From contig NZ_LT670819.1 in assembly GCF_900129855.1 (NCBI RefSeq), positions 124,001-188,000 of the forward strand: a stretch of 64,000 bases of DNA, read 5' to 3'. The notes under the pieces were generated by a model, which did not search any database, was not told the DNA's origin, and worked only from the letters and a program-made list of their open reading frames with translations. This DNA is from Streptomyces sp. 3214.6 (GTDB lineage: Bacteria > Actinomycetota > Actinomycetes > Streptomycetales > Streptomycetaceae). Of the stretch, positions 49,438 to 57,979 are shown piece by piece; the first letter of the stretch is position 1; every line of letters starts with the position of its first letter. The translations under genes and the position numbers were made by a program.

Positions 49438-51876
49438 ATGCAGCAAACGCAGTACCAGCCGGTGGGCATTCGGCTGCGTGCCCCGCGTTTCGCTCTGGCC
49501 TACCACACCATGAGCGACTGGGTGCACATGGCGCGGAAGGCCGTCGCCGGGGTCTCCCGGGTGTGGGGAGGAGCGGGGGCCGTCCTGCTGCCGGTGGCGG
49601 AGGCGTCCGGGCAGGTGCAGGCTGCTGACGCTCTGCTGCCTTTGCTGCGGCTCTACGATCCTGACCATGTGGCCGGACTGCTGCCGACGTTGGCCGACGC
49701 GGCGCACATGGACCCTTCAGTGATAAGCCGTATGGTCACCCGGTACGCGCTTCCGGACGAGGCCCCTGATGCCGCGTGGCGGCGCCTGAGTTCCCAGTCG
49801 CTTCCGACTCCCGGGTGGGAAGGGCTCGCGAGCCAGGTGGACGCCTGGTGTTCTCCGTTCAAAGGGGTGGGCCAGGGACAGCAACGGTTCACCGCCCAAA
49901 GCGTCCATCATATGGTGCATGCGGGCACCTCCCGTAGGAGCTTGGCGACTGTGCCTGCGCAACCCGGCGAGCCGGTGGTCACGCTTGACCTGTCCGGTGT
50001 GGACCCGGCGGTGGCCTTGATGGTGGAGTCCCGCATCGGCGCTGTTCACCCGCACGCCCGGACGCACCTGAACACCGTGGAACTCCCGGTCGACGTAGAG
50101 GATCTGCCCGCGATCATCCATCTGGCCGTCACCGGCAAGCCACGAGCCGACTGGGATCTGGCAGATCGCTATCGCCGTGCCGCCGGCGGTGTGCCCACCG
50201 ACGGGCTGACGGCCAGCGAGTTCAGTGGCTCCACCCCGTTCGCTCACTCTGCGCGCTGGACCATCGAAGCAGAACTCGCCCTTCCGACGCCTATCGTCTG
50301 GATTGTGGGCGAGACGGCAGAAGACCACGCCCTGGCCATGCTGTGTGACCGCCTCTACCAGCACGCCGTCTGGATCCCGCCCCGTCTGCTGTCCGACGGC
50401 GGACCCTTCACCAGGGCAGTCAAGGTAGCCCTGAGCACCTTCCAGGGCGTGGGACATGGCGGCAAGTTGCCCATCCTGCTGGCGAGCGCCAGCCAGTCCC
50501 AGAGCGACCTGCAAGCGTTGGCAGAGGACTTCAACCGTCCGTTCGCTGCCATGACCATGTGCGTCGACGACGGGCCGCCGGCGCCGTTGAGCGTCCGGCA
50601 AGTCAAGGCCGTCACCCTTGCGGAACTCGCCGCGTACGACGGGATGACGCTGTTCGCCGACCCAGACGCCTACCAGATCTCGCAGCAAGTTCCGACAAGC
50701 CAGGAAGGCGGAAGCGTTTCACTGCTGATGCCTCTGCAACTGCCCGAGGCCCAAGCCGCTGCTCACCTCGGAGCAGAACTGCACTGGTACATCGATGTGC
50801 AGCTTCCCTTCCACACCCTCCCAGCGCGCACGGCGATTTCTGACTCATGCCTCACGCAGAAGACCACGGGCATCCCCGACACCGTCACACGTGCGGCACG
50901 GCATGCTGTCTCGTTCATCTCCGCGAACATGGGCTTCTCAACGCCCGCCAACCCCTATGCCCGGCCGCTGCTGCATTTTCCGTCGGCGGACCGGGTGTTC
51001 GAGGAGCTCGCCAGTTCGCGAGGCGCTACGGTGGAGCGCTCAAGCGCGGGAGTGCGGGCTGCCATCGCGGTGGAGATGTGGGGCTCGCCCGACGCCCTAG
51101 CAGCTGATCTGAGTGGGCCGACACGTAATGTCCTCAATGCCTTCCTTCCGCCGCCCAAGAAGCGGGACGGGGCATACGAGCCTGGCTACGCCATCCGCGG
51201 CAACGGCTACGTGGCGCTGGAGGATATCCAAACGACACTGGGCGATGACACCTTCGATGCAGCCCGTGATCTCGTGGACCGACTCCTGATTGCCAAGGTG
51301 CTGCGCCGCGGGCTGCTCCTCAACTGCGCACGCTGCCGTTACGAGGCCTTCTACCGCATCGACCTGGTCGGGCCCGCCTTCGACTGCGAGGCCTGCGGGC
51401 ACGCCAGCCCCCTGACGCGGGGCCGGTGGTATGCGAGAGACGCCGAGCCCCACTGGTACTACGCGCTCGACCATGTCGTGCAGGATCTTCTCCAGCAGCA
51501 CGGTGACGTCCCGCTCCTCGCAGCCCAGCGGCTGCGGCAGAACTCATATTCCATGCTGTGGTCTCCCGAACTTGTTGTCTCTGACGCCGAAGGATCCGTC
51601 GAACTCGACCTGTGCCTGATCGTCAACGGGCGGGTCATCATCGGGGAGGCCAAGTCCAACCACACTCTCAAAGCCAGCAACGGCACCCAGGAAGCAGCCG
51701 CCAGACTCGTGCGAGCGGCCCAGCTCCTGAGCGCGGATGAGATCGTTCTCGCCACCAGTAAGAGAGCCTGGGCAAAAGACACCCTCTCCGCAGTCAACAC
51801 GGCCGTGAACGAGCGGTGGGCGAGCGGCCCCCGGCCCATCGTCACCGAGTTGGTCGGTGTCGGTGCATGCACGTAA
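49438..51876 (+). CDS. 812-aa protein with zinc ribbon and C-terminal nuclease-like domain
   Basis: The first 560 residues are not recognised; a segment near 290 (PTPIVWIVGETAEDHALAML) may be a Rossmann strand. At about 625-650 a zinc ribbon reads CARCRYEAFYRIDLVGPAFD, then CEACG (C-x2-C...C-x2-C). At about 720-745 a PD-(D/E)XK-type core reads VELDLCLIVNG, then RVIIGEAKSNHTL (Asp...Glu-x-Lys). It follows the helicase-nuclease gene on the same strand (183 bp apart), so the two may form one restriction-type defence system. ATG 49438 is used. All predicted catalytic residues are intact. Confidence 0.72.
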   Translation: MQQTQYQPVGIRLRAPRFALAYHTMSDWVHMARKAVAGVSRVWGGAGAVLLPVAEASGQVQAADALLPLLRLYDPDHVAGLLPTLADAAHMDPSVISRMVTRYALPDEAPDAAWRRLSSQSLPTPGWEGLASQVDAWCSPFKGVGQGQQRFTAQSVHHMVHAGTSRRSLATVPAQPGEPVVTLDLSGVDPAVALMVESRIGAVHPHARTHLNTVELPVDVEDLPAIIHLAVTGKPRADWDLADRYRRAAGGVPTDGLTASEFSGSTPFAHSARWTIEAELALPTPIVWIVGETAEDHALAMLCDRLYQHAVWIPPRLLSDGGPFTRAVKVALSTFQGVGHGGKLPILLASASQSQSDLQALAEDFNRPFAAMTMCVDDGPPAPLSVRQVKAVTLAELAAYDGMTLFADPDAYQISQQVPTSQEGGSVSLLMPLQLPEAQAAAHLGAELHWYIDVQLPFHTLPARTAISDSCLTQKTTGIPDTVTRAARHAVSFISANMGFSTPANPYARPLLHFPSADRVFEELASSRGATVERSSAGVRAAIAVEMWGSPDALAADLSGPTRNVLNAFLPPPKKRDGAYEPGYAIRGNGYVALEDIQTTLGDDTFDAARDLVDRLLIAKVLRRGLLLNCARCRYEAFYRIDLVGPAFDCEACGHASPLTRGRWYARDAEPHWYYALDHVVQDLLQQHGDVPLLAAQRLRQNSYSMLWSPELVVSDAEGSVELDLCLIVNGRVIIGEAKSNHTLKASNGTQEAAARLVRAAQLLSADEIVLATSKRAWAKDTLSAVNTAVNERWASGPRPIVTELVGVGACT

Positions 51877-52054
51877 CGCTTGACCATCCGGGGTGTCCAT
51901 GCCGACCTCCTACAGGCAAGGGCTCAACTGCTCGGCCAGTCCGGTGTGGTTGAGGCGGTGCAGCCAGTTGTGGTCGAGGCTTACCGTCCCATCGCGTTCC
52001 AGCAGAGCGGACAAGGCGTCACCCCCTCCCGCGACAGCGCACCCGGGCTGATGT

Positions 52055-52138
52055 TCACCAGACGCTCCGCGCCTCCAGCTCGCGCAGGGCCTCCCGGGCG
52101 CCGTCCGTGAAGACCATCCGACATCGACGCGTGCTCAC
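52055..52138 (-). pseudogene. Truncated RelE-like toxin
   Basis: A 27-codon frame starting GTG 52138 that overlaps the antitoxin stop (GTGA). It reads MVFTDGAREALRELEARSVW near the end, like the first helix of a RelE/ParE-type toxin, and then stops. The body of the toxin is missing. Confidence 0.5.
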
Positions 52139-52416
52139 AGTCTCCCGGCTAGCGCGGGGAAGATGTCGCCGATCTCGTACGTGGCCGCAGTCCCGGAGCG
52201 GACGGCGCGAGCCGCCGTATCCGCGCCCGCATCGGCGGCCGTCTGTGCGACCGCCGCCCACTGCGCGACCAGCCCAGAGAGATCCGCTGCGTCCGCATCG
52301 TCCAGGGCAGTCTGGAAGCGGTCGCGCAGCTCAGGCGGCAGTGCGCGGCGGATCGCGCCGACGGTACGGGGCCGGTCGACCGGCCCCGTGGCGGGACCGA
52401 GGGGCTCAGCGGTCAT
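52135..52416 (-). CDS. DUF6247-like antitoxin
   Basis: A 93-residue protein with the DUF6247-type start PRTVGAIRRALPPELRDRFQ, then an acidic helix (TALDDADAADLSGLVAQW). Family members sit directly before RelE-type toxins. Here the following frame overlaps by 4 bp (GTGA) but is only 27 codons. ATG 52416 follows a GGAGG site 5 bp upstream. The pair sits inside the decayed STAND fragment, and with its toxin broken the gene is probably an orphan. Confidence 0.65.
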   Translation of the reverse strand: MTAEPLGPATGPVDRPRTVGAIRRALPPELRDRFQTALDDADAADLSGLVAQWAAVAQTAADAGADTAARAVRSGTAATYEIGDIFPALAGRL

Positions 52417-52737
52417 TTCAACCTCCGGTCTCGGGGCCTCATCAGCCTACGCGGGCGCCCCTGGACAGCGTCAGGCCTCCCGGACCGTCACCACCAGCGC
52501 TCGATACTGATCCGCTGTGTACTCCCGTGCGGTGTCGGGCAGGCTGGGCAGGTCGGCCAGGAGCAGGATGAGGGGATCGTCGCGCAGCAGGTCATCAAAG
52601 AGGGTGGCGTCGCTGGTGGCCTGCCAGGCGGCGACTTCCTGGTGGGCGGGGACGATGTGGCAGGCCTCGCCGTCGCCGATCTAGAGGAGCTGGCGCTGTG
52701 GTTGCGCATGTGCAGGGGTGGACAGCAAGGAATCCTC

Positions 52738-53010
52738 GCCTGACTGGGCAATTCCGCTGTGCTCCGGTCTAGTTGGCGCTAATGTCTGGACGGCCGGGCG
52801 GCAGCCCGGTGGCAGTGGACGCCCCTCGGGGCGTTGGCGGTGGGGGCCCATGGTGGACCGTCCGGTGGCGGCCACACATTTGCCTCACCCCTCCTGCGGA
52901 GAGCAACCGTCAGGCCTGCGCAACCCGAAGCGAAGGAACACCCCCTGCTCGGCCCGGCCTGCAGCCGGAGACACCACCCTGAGTCGCTGCACCGGCGCGA
53001 TCTCGGTTGG
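52738..53010. other. Intergenic stretch before the ISKra4 element
   Basis: No gene or clear hairpin recognised; it probably contains the flank of the IS insertion. Confidence 0.25.
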
Positions 53011-53039
53011 GTGTGGTTCGTTTCGAGTGAAGGTCGCGG

Positions 53040-54572
53040 TCAAGCGGTGAGGGTGTAAGTCGCCTGCTTGGGGGCGGGATAGAGGCGCTCGTGCTCGCGG
53101 GCGAGATGGAACCGCCAGTAGGCGTCGAAGTCGCCGTTGGAGACGAGAGTGCGGAGTCGCAGGATGGCTTCGGCTCCGGGCAGGCCCCAGCGGGCTCCGG
53201 TGATGTCGAGGCGGTCGCCGATCAGGTGGCGGCAGGCGCCCTCGACCGCGCCGGTGGCGATTGGCCACCCGTTGTCGAGGGCGGTGTCGTAGCGAAGTTG
53301 GTCGAGGTGGCCGACCAGGTAGCGGTGGCAGACGTCGACGGCCTCTCGGCGGGCGGCTGACAGTCCTTCCTGGTGGGCTTGAGCGGTCATCTCTTGGGCT
53401 GTGCGGGCGGCCTGGCCTGCGAGGATCGCGGTCAGGTGGTCGGCGGCCCAGGTTTCTGCCTCGGGGGTGCCGGGTTTGTGGAAGGCGTGGGCGGCCGCCC
53501 AGACGTACTCGGCAACGTGGACGAAGTCCAGCAGCACGTGGACCGTGACGTTGCGTCGGCTGGTCTCGGCGCTGATCAGGTCGAGCTGGTGGCGGGCGCC
53601 GTCGACCAGGACGATCCGGGGCCGCAGGTGCTTCGGGTCGCGGGCCTGGGCGTGGTCGAACGCGTCGGCGATGACCTGTTCGGGCGGGCGGATCAGGGAG
53701 GCGGTGCACCACTTGCTCTCGGCCTTCGGCCCGGGGCGGGCCCGGCGCTCGCCGCTTCGACCGCCGGGCGGGTGGATCACGTCGTGAGGGCGCCTCGGCG
53801 CGGGCCGGATATCGAAGACGCAGGCCACGGTGGCCATCCGCTTCCGGTTCGGCTTCTCGCCCGGCGCGAGCCGCGCGCGATGGCCGCCTGCGGCTTTCGC
53901 GGCGGCCCGGCGGGTGGCCTCGCGCAGGTCCTCGGGCCGCATGACCACGCCCTTGCTGTCGACCTGGACGACCAGCGGCATCTGTCTGCTGCAGGGGACC
54001 GGGATCCTGGCGCGGTAGAAGTCGTCGGTGTCGACCGCGGCCGCGACCACCAGTTCTTCGAGTCGGCGTTTGCCCAGCACCTTCCCGCAGCGGCGCTCGA
54101 CCGCCTGCTGGGCTTGGTCGAACGACCCGCGCACGGATTCGGTGACCGCGAGTCGGCGCAGGCCCATCGAGTGCCGGCCCGCCGGCAGCGACAGCGCCGC
54201 GTCGGTGGGGTGGACGTTGCAGACGCCGGGGCCTCGGTGGGCGACCCGGGTGACGCGGACCAGCCCGAACACGCTGGCCAGCCAGCGCGAGTGCTCCGTC
54301 TCCCGCCAGGGCCGCAGCTGTCCTTCCGGCCCCATCACCACAGGTCTGCCACTGACACGGATCTGTTGCTCTTCCCGCCGCGCGCGTAGGTCAAGGTGGT
54401 CCTGCAGCAGCTGCCGTAACAGTTCCCGCCCGCCCGCGTCGAGGTGTTCTTCCAGCTCGGCGTGGGTCCACTCGCTCGCATCGCCGCCCGACAGGGTGTG
54501 CATCAGCGATTCGAAGGCGCTTATGGAGCGGGCAAAGGGGTCAGTGGTGGCATGAGTGTCGTACGGTGTCAT
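53040..54572 (-). CDS. ISKra4-family transposase
   Basis: A 510-residue DDE-type transposase. The N-terminal helical region has ELEEHLDAGGRELLRQLLQD (the family's usual opening). The core has MPLVVQVDSKGVVMRPEDLR (first Asp) and RPRIVLVDGARHQ (second Asp). TVHVLLDFVHVAEYVW follows, and TGAVEGACRHLIGDRLDITG carries the catalytic-type Glu near the C-terminus. ATG 54572 follows GGAAGAG; an upstream in-frame start at 54614 is less likely. It looks intact. The gene ends close to the element's left boundary. Confidence 0.9.
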   Translation of the reverse strand: MTPYDTHATTDPFARSISAFESLMHTLSGGDASEWTHAELEEHLDAGGRELLRQLLQDHLDLRARREEQQIRVSGRPVVMGPEGQLRPWRETEHSRWLASVFGLVRVTRVAHRGPGVCNVHPTDAALSLPAGRHSMGLRRLAVTESVRGSFDQAQQAVERRCGKVLGKRRLEELVVAAAVDTDDFYRARIPVPCSRQMPLVVQVDSKGVVMRPEDLREATRRAAAKAAGGHRARLAPGEKPNRKRMATVACVFDIRPAPRRPHDVIHPPGGRSGERRARPGPKAESKWCTASLIRPPEQVIADAFDHAQARDPKHLRPRIVLVDGARHQLDLISAETSRRNVTVHVLLDFVHVAEYVWAAAHAFHKPGTPEAETWAADHLTAILAGQAARTAQEMTAQAHQEGLSAARREAVDVCHRYLVGHLDQLRYDTALDNGWPIATGAVEGACRHLIGDRLDITGARWGLPGAEAILRLRTLVSNGDFDAYWRFHLAREHERLYPAPKQATYTLTA

Positions 54573-54643
54573 CTCCTGGGCTCTTCCTGATCCTGCATCC
54601 GATATGGGTCGCACCTTCGAATGTAGGCGGAAGAGCTCTGCTG

Positions 54644-55183
54644 TCAGCGGGAGTTGGGTGGGGCAGCCGTCCGGCGGCGGGCCGGGGTGAACAACCCGGG
54701 GGCCTCTTCGTCGAGCCAGCCTCGCTCCACCAGCCGCTTGAGCTTCGACCGGGTGCCCTCGATCTTCCCGGTCTCGGCCGGCAGCCCGATCCTCGGCACG
54801 ATCTGCTTGGCGCGGATCGGCCCCGGTGCATCGGCCACCACCTCCGCGATGTCGCGGTACGCCGACGGCAGCACGTCCGGCATCATGCCGGGTTGCCAGT
54901 TCGGCACGGTCAGCACCCCGATGACCTGCCGCTCGGCCCCCGCATACGCTGACACCACCCGCTCACCCGACCGCGACGGTCCGGCGTCTGCCACCACGGG
55001 CATCTCAGGCTCCATCTCCGCGAGAACCTCGGTGACCGTTTCGCGTGTGATCCGCAGGCGCTTCAGGCTCTCACGGGCCAGCTCCAGCTTCCCGGACAGC
55101 TCAGCAAGCTCGGCTTCCAGCTCTTCCACCCGAGCCCGAGCCGCTGCCTCGCGGGCTTCCAACTCCTCAAACAGCGAGCCCAT
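54644..55183 (-). CDS. ISKra4-associated coiled-coil protein
   Basis: A 179-residue protein. Residues 1-65 form a parallel coiled coil (LEAREAAARARVEELEAELA, then LARESLKRL) and residues 95-175 a winged-helix-like domain (DIAEVVADAPGPIRAKQIVP, then KLKRLVERGWLDEEAPGLF). This gene type is often found directly upstream of ISKra4 transposases in Streptomyces and is read as an element accessory. ATG 55183 follows GGAGGGG. The gap to the transposase start is about 70 bp. Confidence 0.7.
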   Translation of the reverse strand: MGSLFEELEAREAAARARVEELEAELAELSGKLELARESLKRLRITRETVTEVLAEMEPEMPVVADAGPSRSGERVVSAYAGAERQVIGVLTVPNWQPGMMPDVLPSAYRDIAEVVADAPGPIRAKQIVPRIGLPAETGKIEGTRSKLKRLVERGWLDEEAPGLFTPARRRTAAPPNSR

Positions 55184-55299
55184 CTGCCACCCCTCCTCCA
55201 CCACCACGGTAGAGACGAGCGGCCACGAACACAGCCCAGACGGAGGTCGGATGTCGGCGGCAGGGACTAATGTCCGTGCTCGCCGTCGATAGGAGAGCC

Positions 55300-55977
55300 G
55301 TGAACACGCACGTGCACTGGTCGGGAGTTCGGGAACGCGTCATCGCAGTGGAGGAGGCCGAGCATCGAGCCCGTGGCCGTGGGCCGTCTCGATACCCGAC
55401 GTTCGAACCTGCCCTGACTCCCGCCGAGATCGCCGAGGTCGAAGCACAGTTCGGTGTCGCGCTCCCCGACGAGTACCGCACATTCCTGGCGGAGGTCGGA
55501 GCCGGCGGCCCCGGACCGGCACTCGAGCTCACGTCGTTGCGCCGAATCGACGGCAAGTGGGGATGGGTCTGGGAGGACGACGAGGACCATCCCTGGCTGC
55601 TGGACCCCAGTGGGCCGTTCGTCGAGACGGAAGACTGGGCCGACCAGCAGATAGCGACCCTTCGCGCCGCCGGGTACGAACCAACCACCCGTGACGAAGA
55701 CGACGACTATCTGGACGACTACCGCAAGGTCTTCGGCGATGCCGGCGACGGGGTCTGGCACCTGGAACGCGGGCGGGGTGCGATCCATATCAGCGACAAC
55801 GGATGCGGGATGACCGGCTGGCTCATCGTCGTCGGCCCGCACCGCGGGGAACTCCGCGACCGGGACTGCGCGGTCAACCCGCCCTTCGAGCCGTACGTCG
55901 ATGCAAACGGAAACCGTCACACCTTCCGCAGCTGGTACCTCGAGTGGCTTGAGCAACGCGAGAGGGCAACTCGATGA
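55300..55977 (+). CDS. SMI1/KNR4 (SUKH)-family protein
   Basis: A 225-residue protein with the SUKH core: PALTPAEIAEVEAQFGVALP, then DEYRTFLAEVGAGGPGP (the typical P-x-x-Y-x-x-F-L motif), later WLIVVGPHRGELRD and a C-terminal helix FRSWYLEWLEQ. In bacteria these are mostly immunity proteins against secreted or contact-dependent toxins. No toxin gene is adjacent, so it may be an orphan immunity gene. GTG 55300 follows AGGAGAG. Confidence 0.85.
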   Translation: MNTHVHWSGVRERVIAVEEAEHRARGRGPSRYPTFEPALTPAEIAEVEAQFGVALPDEYRTFLAEVGAGGPGPALELTSLRRIDGKWGWVWEDDEDHPWLLDPSGPFVETEDWADQQIATLRAAGYEPTTRDEDDDYLDDYRKVFGDAGDGVWHLERGRGAIHISDNGCGMTGWLIVVGPHRGELRDRDCAVNPPFEPYVDANGNRHTFRSWYLEWLEQRERATR

Positions 55978-56108
55978 TCAAGGGCGGGTGACCCTGGCCC
56001 GCCCCAACCCTTCCCTTCAAAGGAACTGCACCCATCTCGGTTCGTCACCTGTTGGTGGCCGGACTGAGCGCGCCCGTTCTGTCCGGCCTTGTTGAAAGGA
56101 CTGGACGG

Positions 56109-56276
56109 ATGGACGAGGTCACGATCGGTGTGCTGGCGCTGTTCGGTTTTCTCAGCATCGCTCTCACTCATGGCGCGAAGCTGGCACGCGACATCGAGGA
56201 GTTCATCGAAGCGTGGCGTGGGCCGGCCCGCAGTCTTCGCCGGTGGTGGCGCCGGCGGCAGCACCGCCGACGGTGA
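56109..56276 (+). CDS. Small membrane-associated protein
   Basis: A 55-residue protein. One hydrophobic helix (VTIGVLALFGFLSIALTHGA), an amphipathic helix (ARDIEEFIEAW) and a basic Trp/Arg-rich tail (RRWWRRRQHRRR). ATG 56109 is preceded by AAAGGA. A tail of this kind suits a membrane-binding or DNA-binding micro-protein; function unknown. Confidence 0.55.
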   Translation: MDEVTIGVLALFGFLSIALTHGAKLARDIEEFIEAWRGPARSLRRWWRRRQHRRR

Positions 56277-56524
56277 TGCGTCCGACGCTCATGCTGCTGC
56301 CTACCCGAGCCGGCCGGGTTGCGCGGGTCTGTTGTCTGACACCGGGCGATCGTCTGCCGAGGCGGGAGTGCTCCGGGGGTCAAGGGGCGCTGGGCCCAGC
56401 CGTGAGACTTTCCCGGATCCCGGCCCCTTTGAGCCCGTGACAGCACACAGCGACTGTCAGTCCCGGCGGCCGGCGCTGGTGGGCTGCGACCGGTCGGCGG
56501 GTCGGACGCAGCGGCTGTGGCAGT

Positions 56525-57451
56525 TCAGGGCACCACAGCCTGAGCGGTGTGAGGGGGTCGAGGTGTGTGCTTCGCCCCCAGTTCCAGGACCAGGTGGGGC
56601 TGGCGGCCATGCGGCCTGGCGACGTGTCCGCAGGTCACGCACCACACCAGCGACCCCATCTGGACGGCGACATCCGAGAAGGTGGTGATACCTGCGCCGC
56701 AGCCTTCACACGGCACACCACCCTGCGCCCCGCGGTCAGCGGGCATGGCGGAGGACGGCACCAGCCTGGCAAGGGCAGGTGTCAGCAGCAGTTCGGGGGC
56801 CTTCAGACCGCTGCCCGAGACACGAGCCTCCCCCTCGGTCGGCTCTAGGCTGCGTCCGTCCTGCCGCGCGGATCCCGCGGTGGTGTGCCGACGTGCGGCT
56901 TCAGCACGCTCCCAGGCATGTGCCCAGGCCTGCAGTATGACGTTGCCAGTGACACCGCAGGCGCGGGCGAAGGCAAGGACGAAGTCCCGACGTGGTCTGG
57001 TCTTGCGGGTCAGGACCCGGCAGATGGTGGTGCGCGCCAGATGGCCGTTTCCGCCCGCTTGCTGCTCGAGGGCGCGGTAGGGGCGGCTCCCGTCGCGGCG
57101 GTACACCTCCAGGAGGTGTGCATGGAGGTCGGCGTAGGTGTTGACGTAGTCCAGGTGGATGAGCTGGGTGGCTTCACCTTGCGGGCTGCGTTCTTCGTAG
57201 CGGGCCTGCTTCCACAGTCGTTCAGCTTCGTCCTCACTGGCGCCGCAGGCCCGCGCATAGGCCCGCACGGTGGACAGGGTGGGGATGCCGTGTCCGGATG
57301 CGGCTCGGCTGAGGGTGGCTTTGCTGACGATGGTGTGCTGCGATAGCTGGGCCAGGCTGAGCCCCGACTGTGCACGCTGCAGGCGGAGCCAGGAGGCCAG
57401 GGCGTGCAGGGAGGCCCGGCAAGCTGTGACTGGAGCCTCAGACCGCGCCAC
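56525..57451 (-). CDS. XRE-type regulator with C-terminal zinc-ribbon-like motif
   Basis: A 308-residue protein. Residues 15-75 form an XRE HTH (LRLQRAQSGLSLAQLSQHTI, then SKATLSRAASG). A second HTH-like segment at about 128-175 reads GNGHLARTTICRVLTRKTRP. At the C-terminus CEGCGAGI, then WCVTCGHV, forms a C-x2-C...C-x2-C cluster. GTG 57451 overlaps the small membrane-protein gene by 14 bp, so the two are co-translated. It may regulate the adjacent STAND gene or act as its sensor; not established. Confidence 0.72.
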   Translation of the reverse strand: MARSEAPVTACRASLHALASWLRLQRAQSGLSLAQLSQHTIVSKATLSRAASGHGIPTLSTVRAYARACGASEDEAERLWKQARYEERSPQGEATQLIHLDYVNTYADLHAHLLEVYRRDGSRPYRALEQQAGGNGHLARTTICRVLTRKTRPRRDFVLAFARACGVTGNVILQAWAHAWERAEAARRHTTAGSARQDGRSLEPTEGEARVSGSGLKAPELLLTPALARLVPSSAMPADRGAQGGVPCEGCGAGITTFSDVAVQMGSLVWCVTCGHVARPHGRQPHLVLELGAKHTPRPPHTAQAVVP

Positions 57452-57683
57452 AGCAGTGTCCCCTTCGGACCGGCCGGCGCGACCGGCCGGGGCCGGCAGG
57501 CGGACACGGTTGCGGACGCAGCCGCAGCGCTATCTCGGCCAGCACGGCGGACGTGGCTGCGGCCTGGGGCGCCAGACCAGGAAACATGATGATCAAGATG
57601 ACGATGACCGTGACCGCTGGCCACCAGGGCCACGACGGCACGAGTGACAGCAGCAGAGCGGCACTGCGTTGACGCACAGGCAT
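57438..57683 (-). CDS. Small single-pass membrane protein
   Basis: An 81-residue protein with one clear transmembrane helix (WWPAVTVIVILIIMFPGLA, about 20-38), then a Pro/Arg-rich tail. ATG 57683 has a strong AAGGGAG site, which supports the gene. Its 3' end overlaps the XRE regulator by 14 bp, so the two form a unit. Confidence 0.62.
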   Translation of the reverse strand: MPVRQRSAALLLSLVPSWPWWPAVTVIVILIIMFPGLAPQAAATSAVLAEIALRLRPQPCPPAGPGRSRRPVRRGHCCGAV

Positions 57684-57979
57684 GAGCACTCCCTTCGGAA
57701 CATCCAACGGGCCCTGCACCCATAGCCTTTGGGCTACCGGTGGGTGCATACACGTGATGCTGTCAGCCGCGTTCCTCCGCGCCAACCAGCGCACTCCCCC
57801 ATGTCTCACGGTTGTCCCACCGATCTGGAGTTGCCTGTGCAGCCCCGGATGCGCATCTGATCCTGCCCACTGCCTGGTGGCCAACCAGCCAGGAACGGGG
57901 TAGTTGCGCGCACGTCCCGATACCCCTAACCGGAGTGTCGGCCCTGCAGGCAGCCGCGACGGCTGAGGTCAGCGGCTGC

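Larger units (their letters stand above)
51890..52737 (-). pseudogene. Decayed fragment of a second STAND NTPase gene
   Basis: Two blocks (about 51890-52022 and 52510-52737) match the intact STAND gene at about 60745-60885 and 60890-61100. The shared stretches include GGTGTGGTTGAGGCGGTGCA and GGTCGTCGCGCAGCAGGTC-type segments. A codon for Trp in the intact gene is TAG here (QLL-stop-IGDG), and a block of about 490 bp carrying an antitoxin/toxin pair separates the two parts. It is a dead paralogue, older than or exchanged with the intact gene 5 kb away. Confidence 0.75.
53011..55236 (-). mobile_element. ISKra4-family insertion sequence (approximate ends)
   Basis: Contains an ISKra4 transposase and the accessory gene usually found with it. 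Candidate imperfect ends are GGGTGTGGTTCGTTTCGAG at 53011 and, inverted, GGGCTGTGTTCGTGGCCG ending about 55236. The ends are not proven and no target duplication could be identified by eye. Confidence 0.5.

Noticed and set aside
45916..49707. Minus-strand open frame of 1263 codons
   Set aside because: Antisense to the helicase-nuclease with complete SF2 motifs; composition is typical of a GC shadow frame, and its length only reflects the lack of T/A-rich codons.
41852..51876. Classical BREX, DISARM or type I restriction system
   Set aside because: No methyltransferase, PglZ, BrxL, HsdS or DrmA-like gene was recognised among the defence genes.
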